From positions 1 through 45,447 of the IMG/VR virus record IMGVR_UViG_3300031997_002779: DNA of 45,447 nucleotides, one strand, 5' to 3'. The translations under genes were made by a program, and so were the position numbers. Under the pieces are notes generated by a model that was not told the origin of the DNA, did not search any database, and saw only the letters and a list, made by a program, of their open reading frames with translations. The DNA comes from a virus. Shown here piece after piece: positions 1 to 7,680 of the stretch (position 1 is the first letter of the stretch; each line of letters starts with the position of its first letter).

Positions 1-723
1 ATGGATATATCTAATAAAAATAAAGAAGAGGGCGGTTCCGCGGCGGTCCTTATTGATGATCGCGGCGCAATAGCCGATAGAGACCGGCAGAATGAGCCGG
101 ACAGATCCGCCGAGGATGATTCTTCCGGGGTCATGGGAGAAATCAATCCTGATGTCTCCGATAGTGAACCCGATCCGGTTTTGGCGGAGGATTCAAGGGA
201 TTCTGGTGGAGATAAAAGCACAGCAACAGAATCCGGCGATGGCGCTCCCGATAAGACGAGGGAAAATAATGAGGAGAGGATTCGCAGGCTGGAGGAGGAC
301 ATCTCAAGGCTGAAAGCCGAGTATGAGGGTGAAATCGAGCGCAGCCGCGGAGAGATCGCTGGATTGAAAATACTGGCAGGGATCAAGGACGTCGCCTTTA
401 AAAGCGGTTTTATCGAGCCGGACGAGGCTGTCCTGCACCTCAAGGAAAATTTCAATTTTGCCGGGAATGAGTTTCATTTCAAAGGCAAGCGGATCAAAGA
501 GAACGAGGTTGACAGGTTTATAGCGGTGGCTGTGAAGAAGCTTGCGGAGAATAAACCGCACCTTATCCGCTTTGAATCGAAGCCCGGTTCCGGCGCCGTC
601 AAATCAGAAACCGTCGTTCATCCGGCGCAGTCCATCAGCGATTTTTCCGATCCCCGGGTCAAGCGGGCATATGAACAGGAGCTGAAAAGACGGGGAATAA
701 TGCCGCTGAACCCGGTTTCGTGA
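1..723 (+). CDS. Putative phage capsid scaffolding protein
   Basis: This 240-residue acidic protein lies 63 bp upstream of a coat-protein gene, the usual place for a scaffold that guides procapsid assembly. Residues 1-85 are rich in D, E, S and G and look disordered. Residues about 88-125 form a predicted coiled coil (EERIRRLEEDISRLKAEYEG). The C-terminal half is mixed charged with a basic tail (RVKRAYEQELKRRGIMPLNP), typical of a coat-binding end. The window begins at its ATG, so its upstream context is unseen. The assignment rests on composition and gene order, not on a recognised domain. It belongs to a phage different from the Mu-like prophage, which has its own head genes. Confidence 0.5.
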   Translation: MDISNKNKEEGGSAAVLIDDRGAIADRDRQNEPDRSAEDDSSGVMGEINPDVSDSEPDPVLAEDSRDSGGDKSTATESGDGAPDKTRENNEERIRRLEEDISRLKAEYEGEIERSRGEIAGLKILAGIKDVAFKSGFIEPDEAVLHLKENFNFAGNEFHFKGKRIKENEVDRFIAVAVKKLAENKPHLIRFESKPGSGAVKSETVVHPAQSISDFSDPRVKRAYEQELKRRGIMPLNPVS

Positions 724-786
724 AGGAGTTCGGTTTAACGGCCGACAAGGCAATTTAATCAAATATACAAGGAGAATGAAAATACT

Positions 787-1662
787 ATGGCAAATGAAAG
801 CACAACCACAACCCTGACGGAGATAATCCAGAGGGAAGCATACCAGGCCGCCGCTTACGCATACCAGGCTGTGGCAGTGATGCCGCCTCTCGTAACCCGC
901 GCGGACTTAAGCGGAAAACCCACCCTGACAGCTCGCTTCCCCATCTTCAACAGGCTTGTGGCCGAGCCGGTTTCGGAAGGAACCGATTACACTACGGCAC
1001 AGGCCATTGACACGGGCAATTCGGTGGACGTCATTGTCACGGAGCATGTCGTCCGGCTGATGGTGACCGACCTTGCGGAAGAGGCGGCGACGCTCGATAT
1101 GGCGAGGGTGCGCGGCATCCAGCTCGGCAAGGCGATGGCGGAGCGAGTTGACAAGGACATCACCGCGCTTTTCAGTGGTTTCAATTCCACCGCCGGGGAC
1201 GATGACGGCAGCCTGACTGTATCTTTATTTCAGCAGGCTGTGATAACTCTCGAGAAGAACAACATCCCGCGGCCCTATTTCGCCGTCCTGCATCCGAAGC
1301 AATGGGGGGACCTCATCGGTTCTCTCGCGTCATATAATACCTTCGGCGATGTTGGCCAGGAGGTGATAAAGACCGGCAGGGTCGGCAGGCTGCACGGGGT
1401 TGATATATATATCACCGGCAACGTTTCGACAGCCACCGTTAGCGGCAATACGGTCTATTCCGGCGCTGTCTTCAATCCAGAGGCTCTAGCGTTCGCCTTC
1501 AAGGGTGAAATCCCGGCGATTGAAGTCCAGCGGGACGCGTCTCTCCGGGCTTTCGAGGTGATAGGCATCGGGGTTTGGGGCGAAGCGGAATACCGCGGCG
1601 GCTCGGCCTCCGATGGGATCGGCGGAGCGGGAGTGAACCTGTATTCGAATTCGACGACTTAA
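787..1662 (+). CDS. Major capsid (coat) protein, HK97-fold type, of a second phage
   Basis: This 291-residue protein has the feel of a tailed-phage coat protein. The N-terminus is Ala/Thr rich and helical (TLTEIIQREAYQAAAYAYQ). A central segment carries a long helix followed by D-K-D-I-T-A-L-F (about residues 110-130). A P-domain-like HPKQW motif lies near 170, and the C-terminus ends in AFKGEIPAIEVQRD followed by a glycine-rich tail. Length fits small coat proteins of the HK97 fold. An AAGGAG sequence lies about 13 bp before the ATG. It is not similar by eye to the capsid at 22513-23445, so two different phages contribute to the window. Confidence 0.6.
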   Translation: MANESTTTTLTEIIQREAYQAAAYAYQAVAVMPPLVTRADLSGKPTLTARFPIFNRLVAEPVSEGTDYTTAQAIDTGNSVDVIVTEHVVRLMVTDLAEEAATLDMARVRGIQLGKAMAERVDKDITALFSGFNSTAGDDDGSLTVSLFQQAVITLEKNNIPRPYFAVLHPKQWGDLIGSLASYNTFGDVGQEVIKTGRVGRLHGVDIYITGNVSTATVSGNTVYSGAVFNPEALAFAFKGEIPAIEVQRDASLRAFEVIGIGVWGEAEYRGGSASDGIGGAGVNLYSNSTT

Positions 1663-1742
1663 TAATATGCAGCCGTTGCTGCCGGCGTTCCTCCGTCAAA
1701 GGGGGGACGCCGTTTTGCATAAAACAATTGGGGATAATCACA

Positions 1743-2057
1743 ATGACGGATATCGAAATTGAAAGATTGATCTCAAGCGACCGGCACGGCGTTTACAGAA
1801 AATCGTCCGGCGAACTCGTTTGGCTGCCGGTGAGGCGGCATTATGACTGGCTCCGCAAGGGGATGGTCTTCGTCTGCGAGGCGGAGAGGGTTGACGAGGA
1901 AAAAGTGAAACGGCTGTCCGATGAGACGGAAGACCTCCGCAAAAAGAAAGCTGGCGAATTGATCGAAAAATACGGCGAAAGCATAGCGGACGAATTCCCG
2001 GATCACTTCAAGGGTTTAAACCTCAAGAAAGGAAAGAAAACCCCGAAACCGGAATGA
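1743..2057 (+). CDS. Small charged protein downstream of the coat protein gene
   Basis: A 104-residue hydrophilic protein starts at the ATG at 1743; an upstream extension of the same frame overlaps the coat gene and is unlikely to be translated. The sequence begins MTDIEIERLISSDRHGVYRK and continues into a charged helix (EEKVKRLSDETEDLRKKKAG) and a lysine-rich tail. No family is recognised. Its place after the coat protein and before a strong terminator makes it the last gene of this head operon fragment. A head-completion or minor head role is possible but not shown. Confidence 0.55.
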   Translation: MTDIEIERLISSDRHGVYRKSSGELVWLPVRRHYDWLRKGMVFVCEAERVDEEKVKRLSDETEDLRKKKAGELIEKYGESIADEFPDHFKGLNLKKGKKTPKPE

Positions 2058-2146
2058 CGCTCTTTCTTGTATCGTGCAGGAGCGGCAGCCTTGCTGCGAT
2101 GTCCAGTTTGACTTTAAACTGTATTTGGTCGAGATAATAAATACTG

Positions 2147-2186
2147 ATGCCCGGCGATGCTTCGAAAGCCTTTCCGGGCATTTTTG
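2147..2186 (+). terminator. Rho-independent terminator of the foreign phage head operon
   Basis: The arms ATGCCCGG (2147-2154) and CCGGGCAT (2174-2181) can pair, and the second arm is followed by a run of T. It lies 90 bp after the stop of the 104-residue gene. This hairpin explains the apparent N-terminus of an open frame that starts at 2147, which is therefore not coding there. Confidence 0.75.
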
Positions 2187-2230
2187 CGATATTTTTTTCT
2201 TTATACGGACATCATTTCACTACTGCTTTT

Positions 2231-2434
2231 ATGAATGTGGATGAAAATATCGGGAAAGCCATTGGTTCGGCGGGGACGCTGACGGAAGGCGTGGCAGGTA
2301 TCTTCAAAGCGTTCGAAGGGGAGAAAGTCAACGGCCTCGGCCTGATGTCCGGCATACAGGGCGGATTCGCCGGATTGCAGGGTCTGTTCGGCGGGGAGCC
2401 AGGATCGGACTCATCGCAGCTTCTCGGCGGTTAA
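2231..2434 (+). pseudogene. 3' remnant of a phage structural-type gene (copy 1)
   Basis: From the ATG at 2231 the frame encodes 67 residues beginning MNVDENIGKAIGSAG, Gly/Ala rich, ending GGEPGSDSSQLLGG. The first ~50 residues closely match the frame at 45274-45420 (copy 2), which also has extra N-terminal sequence missing here. Copy 1 therefore looks like the C-terminal end of a longer protein whose 5' part has been lost. The product is not recognised; Gly/Ala-rich ends of this kind are common in phage tail or internal virion proteins. The frame upstream of 2231 reads through a terminator. Confidence 0.55.
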
Positions 2435-2556
2435 CTCTTGTATTGTAGGCATTATTTCACTCCTATGAATTCATTTGTAATTGCTTTTGCACGCTCACAT
2501 AGGATGAGCATATAAATCACCATTTTCAATACAATACAGATTAAGCATGTTATCAG

Positions 2557-2844
2557 TCATTCAACATTTCCAACAAAAAGCATATCCGTACTTCTCTTGT
2601 AATTTATACCATTTTCAGGGATTAAACCATCCTTCTTTGAAACCGAAGACGCTGACTGATGGCTGTCTAGCAATGTTTGCAATGGATCTGGACCAAATCT
2701 ATTTGGACCATCTGTTCCTTTTTTGAATACGAGAACCAAACCAAGATATTGCCCATAAATTGGGATCAATTGGAGCCACCAATACCAATCTGGCATGTCC
2801 AGATCGTGAAGACGTTTAACTACTGCTGACCCTGATAATATAAG
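2557..2844 (-). pseudogene. DUF805 inner-membrane protein, N-terminus lost to IS insertion
   Basis: Reading away from the IS end, the frame contains KRLHDLDMPDWYWW, a hydrophobic stretch LIPIYGQYLGLVLVF and FKKGTDGPNRFGPDP. This order (RLHD, aromatic membrane helix, KxGTxGPNRFGPDP) is the C-terminal signature of DUF805 membrane proteins. The N-terminal membrane helices are absent because the IS481 element begins at 2845. An unusual tail of about 40 residues follows the NRFGPDP motif. The open frame runs on into the IS only by chance. Confidence 0.7.
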
Positions 2845-2891
2845 TGTACAGCTAGTCTTCTTCCAGAGCTTATTTGAAAGTGTTAGAATCG

Positions 2892-2962
2892 GTTGTTGGA
2901 ACGAAGCGGAGGCCCCCCGCTTTCGCGGAGGACAGGCTGCGCCGGAGCGGAGTTCCAACAAC
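2892..2962. repeat. Inverted repeat upstream of the IS transposase gene
   Basis: The 11-base arms GTTGTTGGAAC (2892-2902) and GTTCCAACAAC (2952-2962) are exact inverted repeats. Between them lies GC-rich sequence with a smaller hairpin (CCGCTTTCGCGG). The structure sits inside the IS just before the transposase ribosome-binding site. It could form a strong RNA stem that limits transposase translation from outside transcripts, or it could be a small element nested in the IS. Confidence 0.6.
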
Positions 2963-2996
2963 AAAAAGCATTAACAATCCAAGCGGAGGAAGGAGC

Positions 2997-4019
2997 ATGA
3001 CGACCTCAGAAAAGAAATTAATCAATAATCGCCTCAGTGTCCTGGAATTGGCTGCAGCCCTGGGAAACGTTGCTGAAGCCTGCCGTCATCGCGGGATTGC
3101 CAGGTCTCAGTTCTACGAATACAAGCGCCGTTTCCAGACGCACGGAATCGAAGGCCTGAAGGATTTACCGCCTATTCATCATTCCCACCCCATGACAACT
3201 CCGGACGAGCACGTAACCCGGCTTATCGAATTATCTCTTCAGAACCCGATGTGGGGTTGCACACGCCTGAGCAATCAACTCAAACTGGAAGGCATCTCCG
3301 TCTCGGCGCCTACTGTACAGAGTATCCTTATCAAGAAAGGGATGGGCAAACGCTACGAAAGGTTGTTGAAACTCGAGGAGAAGGCGCACACTGAAAAGAT
3401 CGAGTTGACCGGTGCCCAGGTGCAAGCTATTGAAAAATATAACCCTTGCTTCAAGGAACGGCGCATCGAGAGCTCCATGCCAGGTGAGCTTCTCAGCCAG
3501 GATACCTTTCTCGTCGGCACATTGAAGAGGGTCGGCAAGGTTTACTTCCAGGTGGTTGTAGACACCTACGGTTCCTACGCATTCGGTTACCTGCATACCG
3601 GTAAAATCCCTGAACATTCGGCCGCGATCCTGCATAACGATGTTCTGCCGCAATACAAGGCTTGGAGCATCGAAGTGAAAACCGTTCTTACCGATAATGG
3701 AAGGGAGTACTGCGGTAAGGACACCAACCCTTACGAAATATACCTGGCTCTCAATGATATCGAGCACCGAACGACGCGCGTTAAGAGACCTCAGAGAAAT
3801 GGATTCGCCGAGAGGTTCAACAGGACGGTTCTTGATGAATTCTTCAGGCCGGTTTTCAGGTCCAAATACTACGAATCTGTCGAAACTCTGCAAACTGATT
3901 TGAATAAATGGCTGAAGTTTTATAACTATGAAAGATCACATCAGGGTTATAGAAACATGGGAAAAAGACCGTTTGACACCACCAAAGAATTCATCAAGAA
4001 TGAACGGAAAGAAGCTTAG
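2997..4019 (+). CDS. IS481-family transposase
   Basis: The 340-residue DDE transposase starts at the ATG at 2997, preceded by GGAGGAAGGAG; the same frame is open further upstream but runs through the IS terminal inverted repeat. An N-terminal helix-turn-helix (AEACRHRGIARSQFYEYKRR) is followed by a second DNA-binding segment (WGCTRLSNQLKLEGISVSAP). The catalytic core shows SQDTF, LTDNGREY and AERFNRTVLDEF, giving the D, D and E residues. The C-terminus has the YNYERSHQG motif common in this family. The gene fills the element and appears intact. Confidence 0.9.
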   Translation: MTTSEKKLINNRLSVLELAAALGNVAEACRHRGIARSQFYEYKRRFQTHGIEGLKDLPPIHHSHPMTTPDEHVTRLIELSLQNPMWGCTRLSNQLKLEGISVSAPTVQSILIKKGMGKRYERLLKLEEKAHTEKIELTGAQVQAIEKYNPCFKERRIESSMPGELLSQDTFLVGTLKRVGKVYFQVVVDTYGSYAFGYLHTGKIPEHSAAILHNDVLPQYKAWSIEVKTVLTDNGREYCGKDTNPYEIYLALNDIEHRTTRVKRPQRNGFAERFNRTVLDEFFRPVFRSKYYESVETLQTDLNKWLKFYNYERSHQGYRNMGKRPFDTTKEFIKNERKEA

Positions 4020-4026
4020 CTATACA

Positions 4027-4572
4027 GGAGCCCAACAAGGCATCCATCAGGGCAGTCTCGACCTCTTCGCTGCTGAATCGAACCAGAGCTATTGCGGTTT
4101 CGGCTCTGACTCTTTCATCCTTCTCTTCTTTCATCGTTTTGATGAGCGCGTCCCTGACCAGGAGCTCATTGATCCCCACATTAGAGAACAAATTGACGTA
4201 GCGTATTTTAACGTTAAAAGATTTTTCTTTGCCGAAAGCCTCCAGGATTCTTTTCGTGTCATCTAAATACGCCTAACTGATCAGGACGTCCACGGCACCA
4301 TACCGAACGAGCGTATCGGGATTGCGTAACGCGTCAAGCACATTGGGGAGGGCTCTCCTGTCATAACGGACCAATTGATTAATAGCATCGGCGCGCTCCC
4401 CTCTCTCTTTCGAACCCAAACGACGGATGTGCCTTTCAATGGCGGACCGATCTTCATCACTGACATGGACCGTTATCTCCCCCGCCGCCAATACAAAAAG
4501 CGGCACAAAGGCAACGGACAAAAGGGAGATTGCGATGAGCCGCCATTTTATTAATTGTTTATAAATATTCAT
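4027..4572 (-). pseudogene. Secreted/membrane HEAT-repeat protein, broken
   Basis: From the ATG at 4572 the frame gives a signal-peptide-like start (IKWRLIAISLLSVAFVPLF) and HEAT-type helices (ERADAINQLVRYDRRALPNV). It then meets a TAG at 4273-4275. The same frame continues without another stop through VRDALIKTMKEEKDERVRAE and HEAT-like sequence until the IS481 end at 4026. So the gene has both an in-frame nonsense codon and a 3' truncation by the IS. Just upstream lies another HEAT-repeat gene (4596-5471) on the same strand. Without the stop it would be at least 180 residues. Confidence 0.65.
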
Positions 4573-4595
4573 TAATGAGAACCGCAAACGATTGT

Positions 4596-5471
4596 TTATT
4601 TCTTCTTAAGATCCTCGAGTCTCTCTTCCGCGGCGTTGCGCACATAATATTCTTTATCATTCCAGGCGATATCAGCCAGGAGAGCTTTGTCGGTGAGTTT
4701 TATTACTGCGGATTCGCGAACACGCCAGTTTTTATCATTCTTGGCTACATGTGCCAGGGCGTCTGTGTCGGTAAGTCTATTCACTGCGGCCCGACGTATA
4801 TCTTTATCTTTATCATTCTTGGCTACATATGTCAGGGAAGCCTGATCGGTAAGACTTCCCACTTCAGTTAGCTTTTGAAAAGGCTGATCTTTTTTTTTCT
4901 TGCGTACATCATAAAGCCATTTACCTACAGGTATACAACAACATAGAAATCCTAGTACTGCAAGATATGATGCATCTGTATAGTCGTCCGCTACCCCTCT
5001 GATACTAATGCTGATTATCCATCCTGGTAATAAACCTATTAATCCAAAATAAAGAATGAAACCGCCTCCTGATAAAATAGATGATAATAAAGATTTAGTA
5101 CCAAATAATGTGCGGTAATCAAAGAAAAATACTCCTATCAACACAAACAGTATCCCAAGGCCAAAAAAACAAAAACCGATAGTGGAAGTGATTTTTGCTA
5201 GTTCCGGATTTGGAGCACCAACTATTATTTCTTTCTCATACCATACTGCTTCCCCCTCTCCTACATACGCATAACCTCGCCTTGCTGCCTCACTGTCTCT
5301 TGCCACTTCTCTATGATCTGGATCATACTCTCTTTTTGTTTCTTCGTGACTTTTTAATAAACTTCTTGAAGTAACTAGAAATATACTTCCAAACAATGAT
5401 GAATAGATTATGATGAATAGAAGAAGGTCAAGTCTCTTTATTCCAGTAAATATACCTTTGGTTGATTTCAT
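4596..5471 (-). CDS. Multi-pass membrane protein with C-terminal HEAT-type repeats (paralog A)
   Basis: This 291-residue protein has about four membrane helices: residues 17-36 (LLLFIIIYSSLFGSIFLV), ~97-115, ~130-150 and ~170-182. The C-terminal third has three to four ~24-residue helical repeats of the form LTDxxxLxxVAKNDKxxxVR followed by AAVxxLTD, and ends ERLEDLKKK. Such variant leucine-rich/HEAT repeats form protein-binding solenoids. A GGAG sequence precedes the ATG. The repeats strongly resemble those of the next gene upstream (5610-6659) although the membrane parts differ. Function is unknown; a membrane-tethered binding role is an inference from the architecture. Confidence 0.75.
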   Translation of the reverse strand: MKSTKGIFTGIKRLDLLLFIIIYSSLFGSIFLVTSRSLLKSHEETKREYDPDHREVARDSEAARRGYAYVGEGEAVWYEKEIIVGAPNPELAKITSTIGFCFFGLGILFVLIGVFFFDYRTLFGTKSLLSSILSGGGFILYFGLIGLLPGWIISISIRGVADDYTDASYLAVLGFLCCCIPVGKWLYDVRKKKKDQPFQKLTEVGSLTDQASLTYVAKNDKDKDIRRAAVNRLTDTDALAHVAKNDKNWRVRESAVIKLTDKALLADIAWNDKEYYVRNAAEERLEDLKKK

Positions 5472-5609
5472 CTTTTTTCTCCATAATAGGATTTTTAAAA
5501 AAATGCAGTTGTGGCAGTTATTATTACATTCAATCTCATGAAAATTGTGGTATTAATACTTAATTTTATCTTTCTCTGAAAATTCATTAATAGAACTATA
5601 AAGGATTGT

Positions 5610-6659
5610 TTACTTCTTCTTAAGTTCCTCGAGTCTCTCTTTTGCAGCGTCCTTTATAATCGACGTTTTTGCCCAATCCTTACCTCCCCAGTTGATATCA
5701 TTTTTGGCAATCTCAGTCAGGAGAGCCGTATCGGTGATTTTTCTCACAGCGGCTCTGCGAACATCTATGTCTTTATCATTTTTTGCTATCTCGACTAAGA
5801 GAGATTGGTCGGTAAAATTTGGATTTCCCACTGCGGCCATTCGAACGTCTTTGTCTATATTATTTTTAGTCACAGATGCCAGCACGGCCTGGTCGGTGAG
5901 TTTTTCCACTTCAGTTAATTTTTGATCAACAGCGACAAATGATCTTACAGTAAGATATTCTATAAGCGGTAGTGAAAGAAGGCGAATAGTGATAAAAAAG
6001 GCAATGATTATATAATTGTACTTAGCTCCACCTAATATTAGAAAAAAGAAAGCAATTCCAAATGAAAGAGATTCTATTACTCGATAGCTGAACAGCTCAT
6101 TATCTGTCCAACTATTAGAATCTGTGCAACTTTCTAAAAGCGACTTAATCTTTAATCCTTGTTCAGCTTTATAACAAAACCTTTTTCTTAAAAATACACT
6201 GATACGAGGTGCAATTATTATCAACAACACGCATAAAAGGACGGCTCCAATCAGTGCAATCATTGCTTCATCGGTATAAGTAAATATACCTGTTCTAGGT
6301 CCATATTCTTTCCCTTCCGGTCGATCAAACCAACGCACATAATCTATTTCAAAATTCTGGTTAGGAGTGATAAAATGAGATATCCACATCATTGATGCAA
6401 TATGTATAATTGGGATACCCCATCTTCTAAAACTCGCCTGGGAAAATGTGTTAAATTCATCGCTTTGTTCTTTTATTTTTGGAGTCAAGATTTCGAATTT
6501 CAAAGAAATTGCACGGAGCATAATAAGAAGAAAAGTAATGCTTAGAAAAGGATGTTGTCCGAATAAATTCAACAAAGGAGCAAAGGCAAACTGTAGTCGA
6601 TCCGAAAGTGTAAAAACTGTGCCCAGCACAAAAAAAATTAAAATTAGTAAACAACCCAT
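5610..6659 (-). CDS. Multi-pass membrane protein with C-terminal HEAT-type repeats (paralog B)
   Basis: The ATG at 6659 has an AGGGG ribosome-binding site; a GTG two codons upstream is less likely. Of the 349 residues, about 1-240 hold four or five hydrophobic helices (LLILIFFVLGTVF, FLSITFLLIML, MIALIGAVLLCVLLIII, FGIAFFFLILGG). The C-terminal ~110 residues carry LTDQAVLASVTKNN, FTDQSLLVEIAKNDKD and ITDTALLTEIAKND repeats, ending KERLEELKKK. The tail parallels paralog A, down to the 3' flanking bases, while the membrane part is unrelated by eye. It lies 57 bp downstream of the 152-bp promoter repeat. Confidence 0.75.
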   Translation of the reverse strand: MGCLLILIFFVLGTVFTLSDRLQFAFAPLLNLFGQHPFLSITFLLIMLRAISLKFEILTPKIKEQSDEFNTFSQASFRRWGIPIIHIASMMWISHFITPNQNFEIDYVRWFDRPEGKEYGPRTGIFTYTDEAMIALIGAVLLCVLLIIIAPRISVFLRKRFCYKAEQGLKIKSLLESCTDSNSWTDNELFSYRVIESLSFGIAFFFLILGGAKYNYIIIAFFITIRLLSLPLIEYLTVRSFVAVDQKLTEVEKLTDQAVLASVTKNNIDKDVRMAAVGNPNFTDQSLLVEIAKNDKDIDVRRAAVRKITDTALLTEIAKNDINWGGKDWAKTSIIKDAAKERLEELKKK

Positions 6660-6716
6660 TTTCACCCCTTAAAAGTGATATACATATTACATGATAAGAA
6701 AATTAACCTTCCATAT

Positions 6717-6868
6717 GATGGGATTTTAAGTGGAATATATTGACATTACAATAGGCGGTTATGAATTGTTTGTTAAAAAATAGTGAAAACCGGTTTTCAA
6801 GGGCAATGATGGCGCTTTTTGAAATCCGGATAGAAATGGCGGCAAAATAGGTTACCGGCTCAAATAAT
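6717..6868. repeat. 152-bp direct repeat, left copy
   Basis: This stretch matches 44835-44986 with three mismatches, all near its low-coordinate edge. It contains the perfect palindrome GAAAACCGGTTTTC and a promoter reading to the minus strand. Each copy ends just upstream of a minus-strand gene start (here 5610-6659), although the two downstream genes are unrelated. Outside the repeat the sequences diverge at once. It behaves as a mobile or duplicated promoter unit rather than a prophage end, since the prophage termini lie 300 bp further in. Confidence 0.85.
6723..6751 (-). promoter_or_regulatory. Promoter in left 152-bp repeat, for paralog B
   Basis: On the minus strand TTGTAA (6746-6751), a 17-bp spacer and TAAAAT (6723-6728) form a sigma-70-type promoter. 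Transcription would begin near 6716 and reach the ATG at 6659. The right repeat copy has the consensus TATAAT at the same place, so this copy is probably weaker. Confidence 0.55.
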
Positions 6869-6933
6869 GAAATTATCTGCGCTTCCCTTGACGCTGTTCC
6901 TCTTTAACCGTTCAAGCGCTTCTGTCTTTTTGC

Positions 6934-6960
6934 CGGAGACGGTGCTTTTCACCGTCTCCG
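6934..6960. other. 11-bp stem hairpin flanked by T-run and A-run
   Basis: CGGAGACGGTG (6934-6944) and CACCGTCTCCG (6950-6960) form a perfect stem with a five-base loop. A T-run lies 5' and an A-run 3' on the plus strand, the reverse of a terminator on either strand, so the flanking bases extend the stem instead. It lies between the 3' end of the split zinc-ribbon gene and the 152-bp repeat. Its role is unknown. Confidence 0.6.
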
Positions 6961-7008
6961 AAAAAACAATATATCTGGCATTAAATTCAAAAAGTAAAAA
7001 CTGTACCC

Positions 7009-7176
7009 TTACTCCCTTATATTTTTATAGAGTTGATTATACTCTTCATTTACAAATACCAATTTACCAGTATCATCGTCGAAATAAGCGATTTCATTTT
7101 TTATCTTTTTCAACTGTTTGTTCCTTATTAATCCTGTAGTTATAAACATAAAGAGAATTAGTATGATGATTGTAAA
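7009..7176 (-). pseudogene. 3' part of a zinc-ribbon membrane-protein gene, cut by the prophage
   Basis: Outside the prophage end the minus strand encodes FTIIILILFMFITTGLIRNK, a membrane helix, then a polar tail ending KLVFVNEEYNQLYKNIRE. A single helix plus an 'F-x-N-x-x-Y' tail is typical of the C-terminus of small two-helix zinc-ribbon membrane proteins. The matching 5' part with CCKC and CKNC cysteines lies beyond the other prophage end (44475-44782). The open frame into the prophage is fortuitous. Whether both halves come from one gene or two paralogs is uncertain, because no target duplication is present. Confidence 0.55.
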
Positions 7177-7208
7177 TGAGACAACTTTTAGGCAAAATTG
7201 AGACAAAT
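7177..7208 (+). repeat. Prophage right end: tandem transposase-binding motifs
   Basis: TGAGACAACT (7177-7186) and TGAGACAAAT (7199-7208) lie 22 bp apart, with GGCAAA between them. The other prophage end carries the same pair in inverted orientation with the same spacing and the same GGCAAA. The outermost dinucleotide is TG, as at the ends of Mu and related DDE elements. These are the probable end-binding sites of the transposase at 37033-38700. Confidence 0.8.
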
Positions 7209-7330
7209 CGTCATATTTGCAAAATGCAATCCTATCATAAAATTTCATTATAGGATTAATAGGGCATATTAATTGATTTTTCTGGAGAGTCAAGAGAAAA
7301 CCCCGCAGGATCCCGGGCCGTATTGATGCA

Positions 7331-7361
7331 AAAAACCCCGCGAAGGAGGTCTGCGCGGGGT
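7331..7361 (-). terminator. Rho-independent terminator of the late operon
   Basis: On the minus strand ACCCCGCG and CGCGGGGT form an eight-base stem followed directly by a T-run. It lies about 110 bp after the last late reading frame and 154 bp before the prophage end, so it stops late transcription before it leaves the element. Confidence 0.85.
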
Positions 7362-7470
7362 CATAAGCGCCGCTTCTGGCGAGCGGCCCTGGCGGAATCG
7401 GGGTTAAAATTTCAGGTTGCGCCGGCGTTTCAACTCTGCCGGCAAGAGACCGATTATCCGCCGAAACTTT

Positions 7471-7680
7471 TCATCTTTTATCCAATTCCCTTCTCGCTAT
7501 TTCCTTGAATCTTTCCTCTGCTTCCTGCTCGCTTATGATTTCATGGAAAGCCGCCTCCAGACGCGAAATCGAGTTATCCCGCTTTGTCAGCTGCCTTCCC
7601 AGGTGAACATTCAATATTAGTGATCCCGCCAATGCCGCGAGAAGGACGGCGATTGCAAAGGGAAAAGCATTCTTTCTCCT
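7471..7680 (-). other. Membrane-anchored coiled-coil frame lacking a clear start codon
   Basis: Directly after the TAA of the upstream gene, the same frame encodes a hydrophobic helix (FPFAIAVLLAALAGSLIL) and a charged coiled coil (FHEIISEQEAEERFKEIARR) ending DKR. This looks like a real small bitopic protein, possibly a lysis accessory protein. But the ATG that follows the good ribosome-binding site AAAGGAG is one base out of frame and stops after 17 codons. Either the start is non-standard, there is an indel in the gene or the assembly, or a frameshift is used. The 69-codon frame runs from 7680 to the TGA at 7471. Confidence 0.45.

Larger units (their letters stand above)
2845..4026 (+). 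mobile_element. IS481-family insertion sequence (1182 bp)
   Basis: The left end reads TGTACAGCTAGTCTTCTTCC (2845-2864). The right end, read inward on the other strand, is TGTATAGCTAAGCTTCTTTC, ending at 4026. These imperfect terminal inverted repeats start with TGT, as in the IS481 family, and bracket one DDE transposase gene. The bases just outside (TATAAG on the left, GAGCCC on the right) do not match, so no target duplication is visible. Its two neighbours are fragments of different genes. Confidence 0.8.

Noticed and set aside
2147-2230. N-terminal part of a 95-codon frame
   Set aside because: This part translates the terminator hairpin and its T-run; coding likely begins at 2231 or is lost.
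6717-6868. 152-bp repeat as integron attC site or prophage attachment site
   Set aside because: TAACAAAC resembles an attC edge but no paired R'/R'' core sites or long imperfect palindrome are present; the prophage ends lie 300 bp further in.
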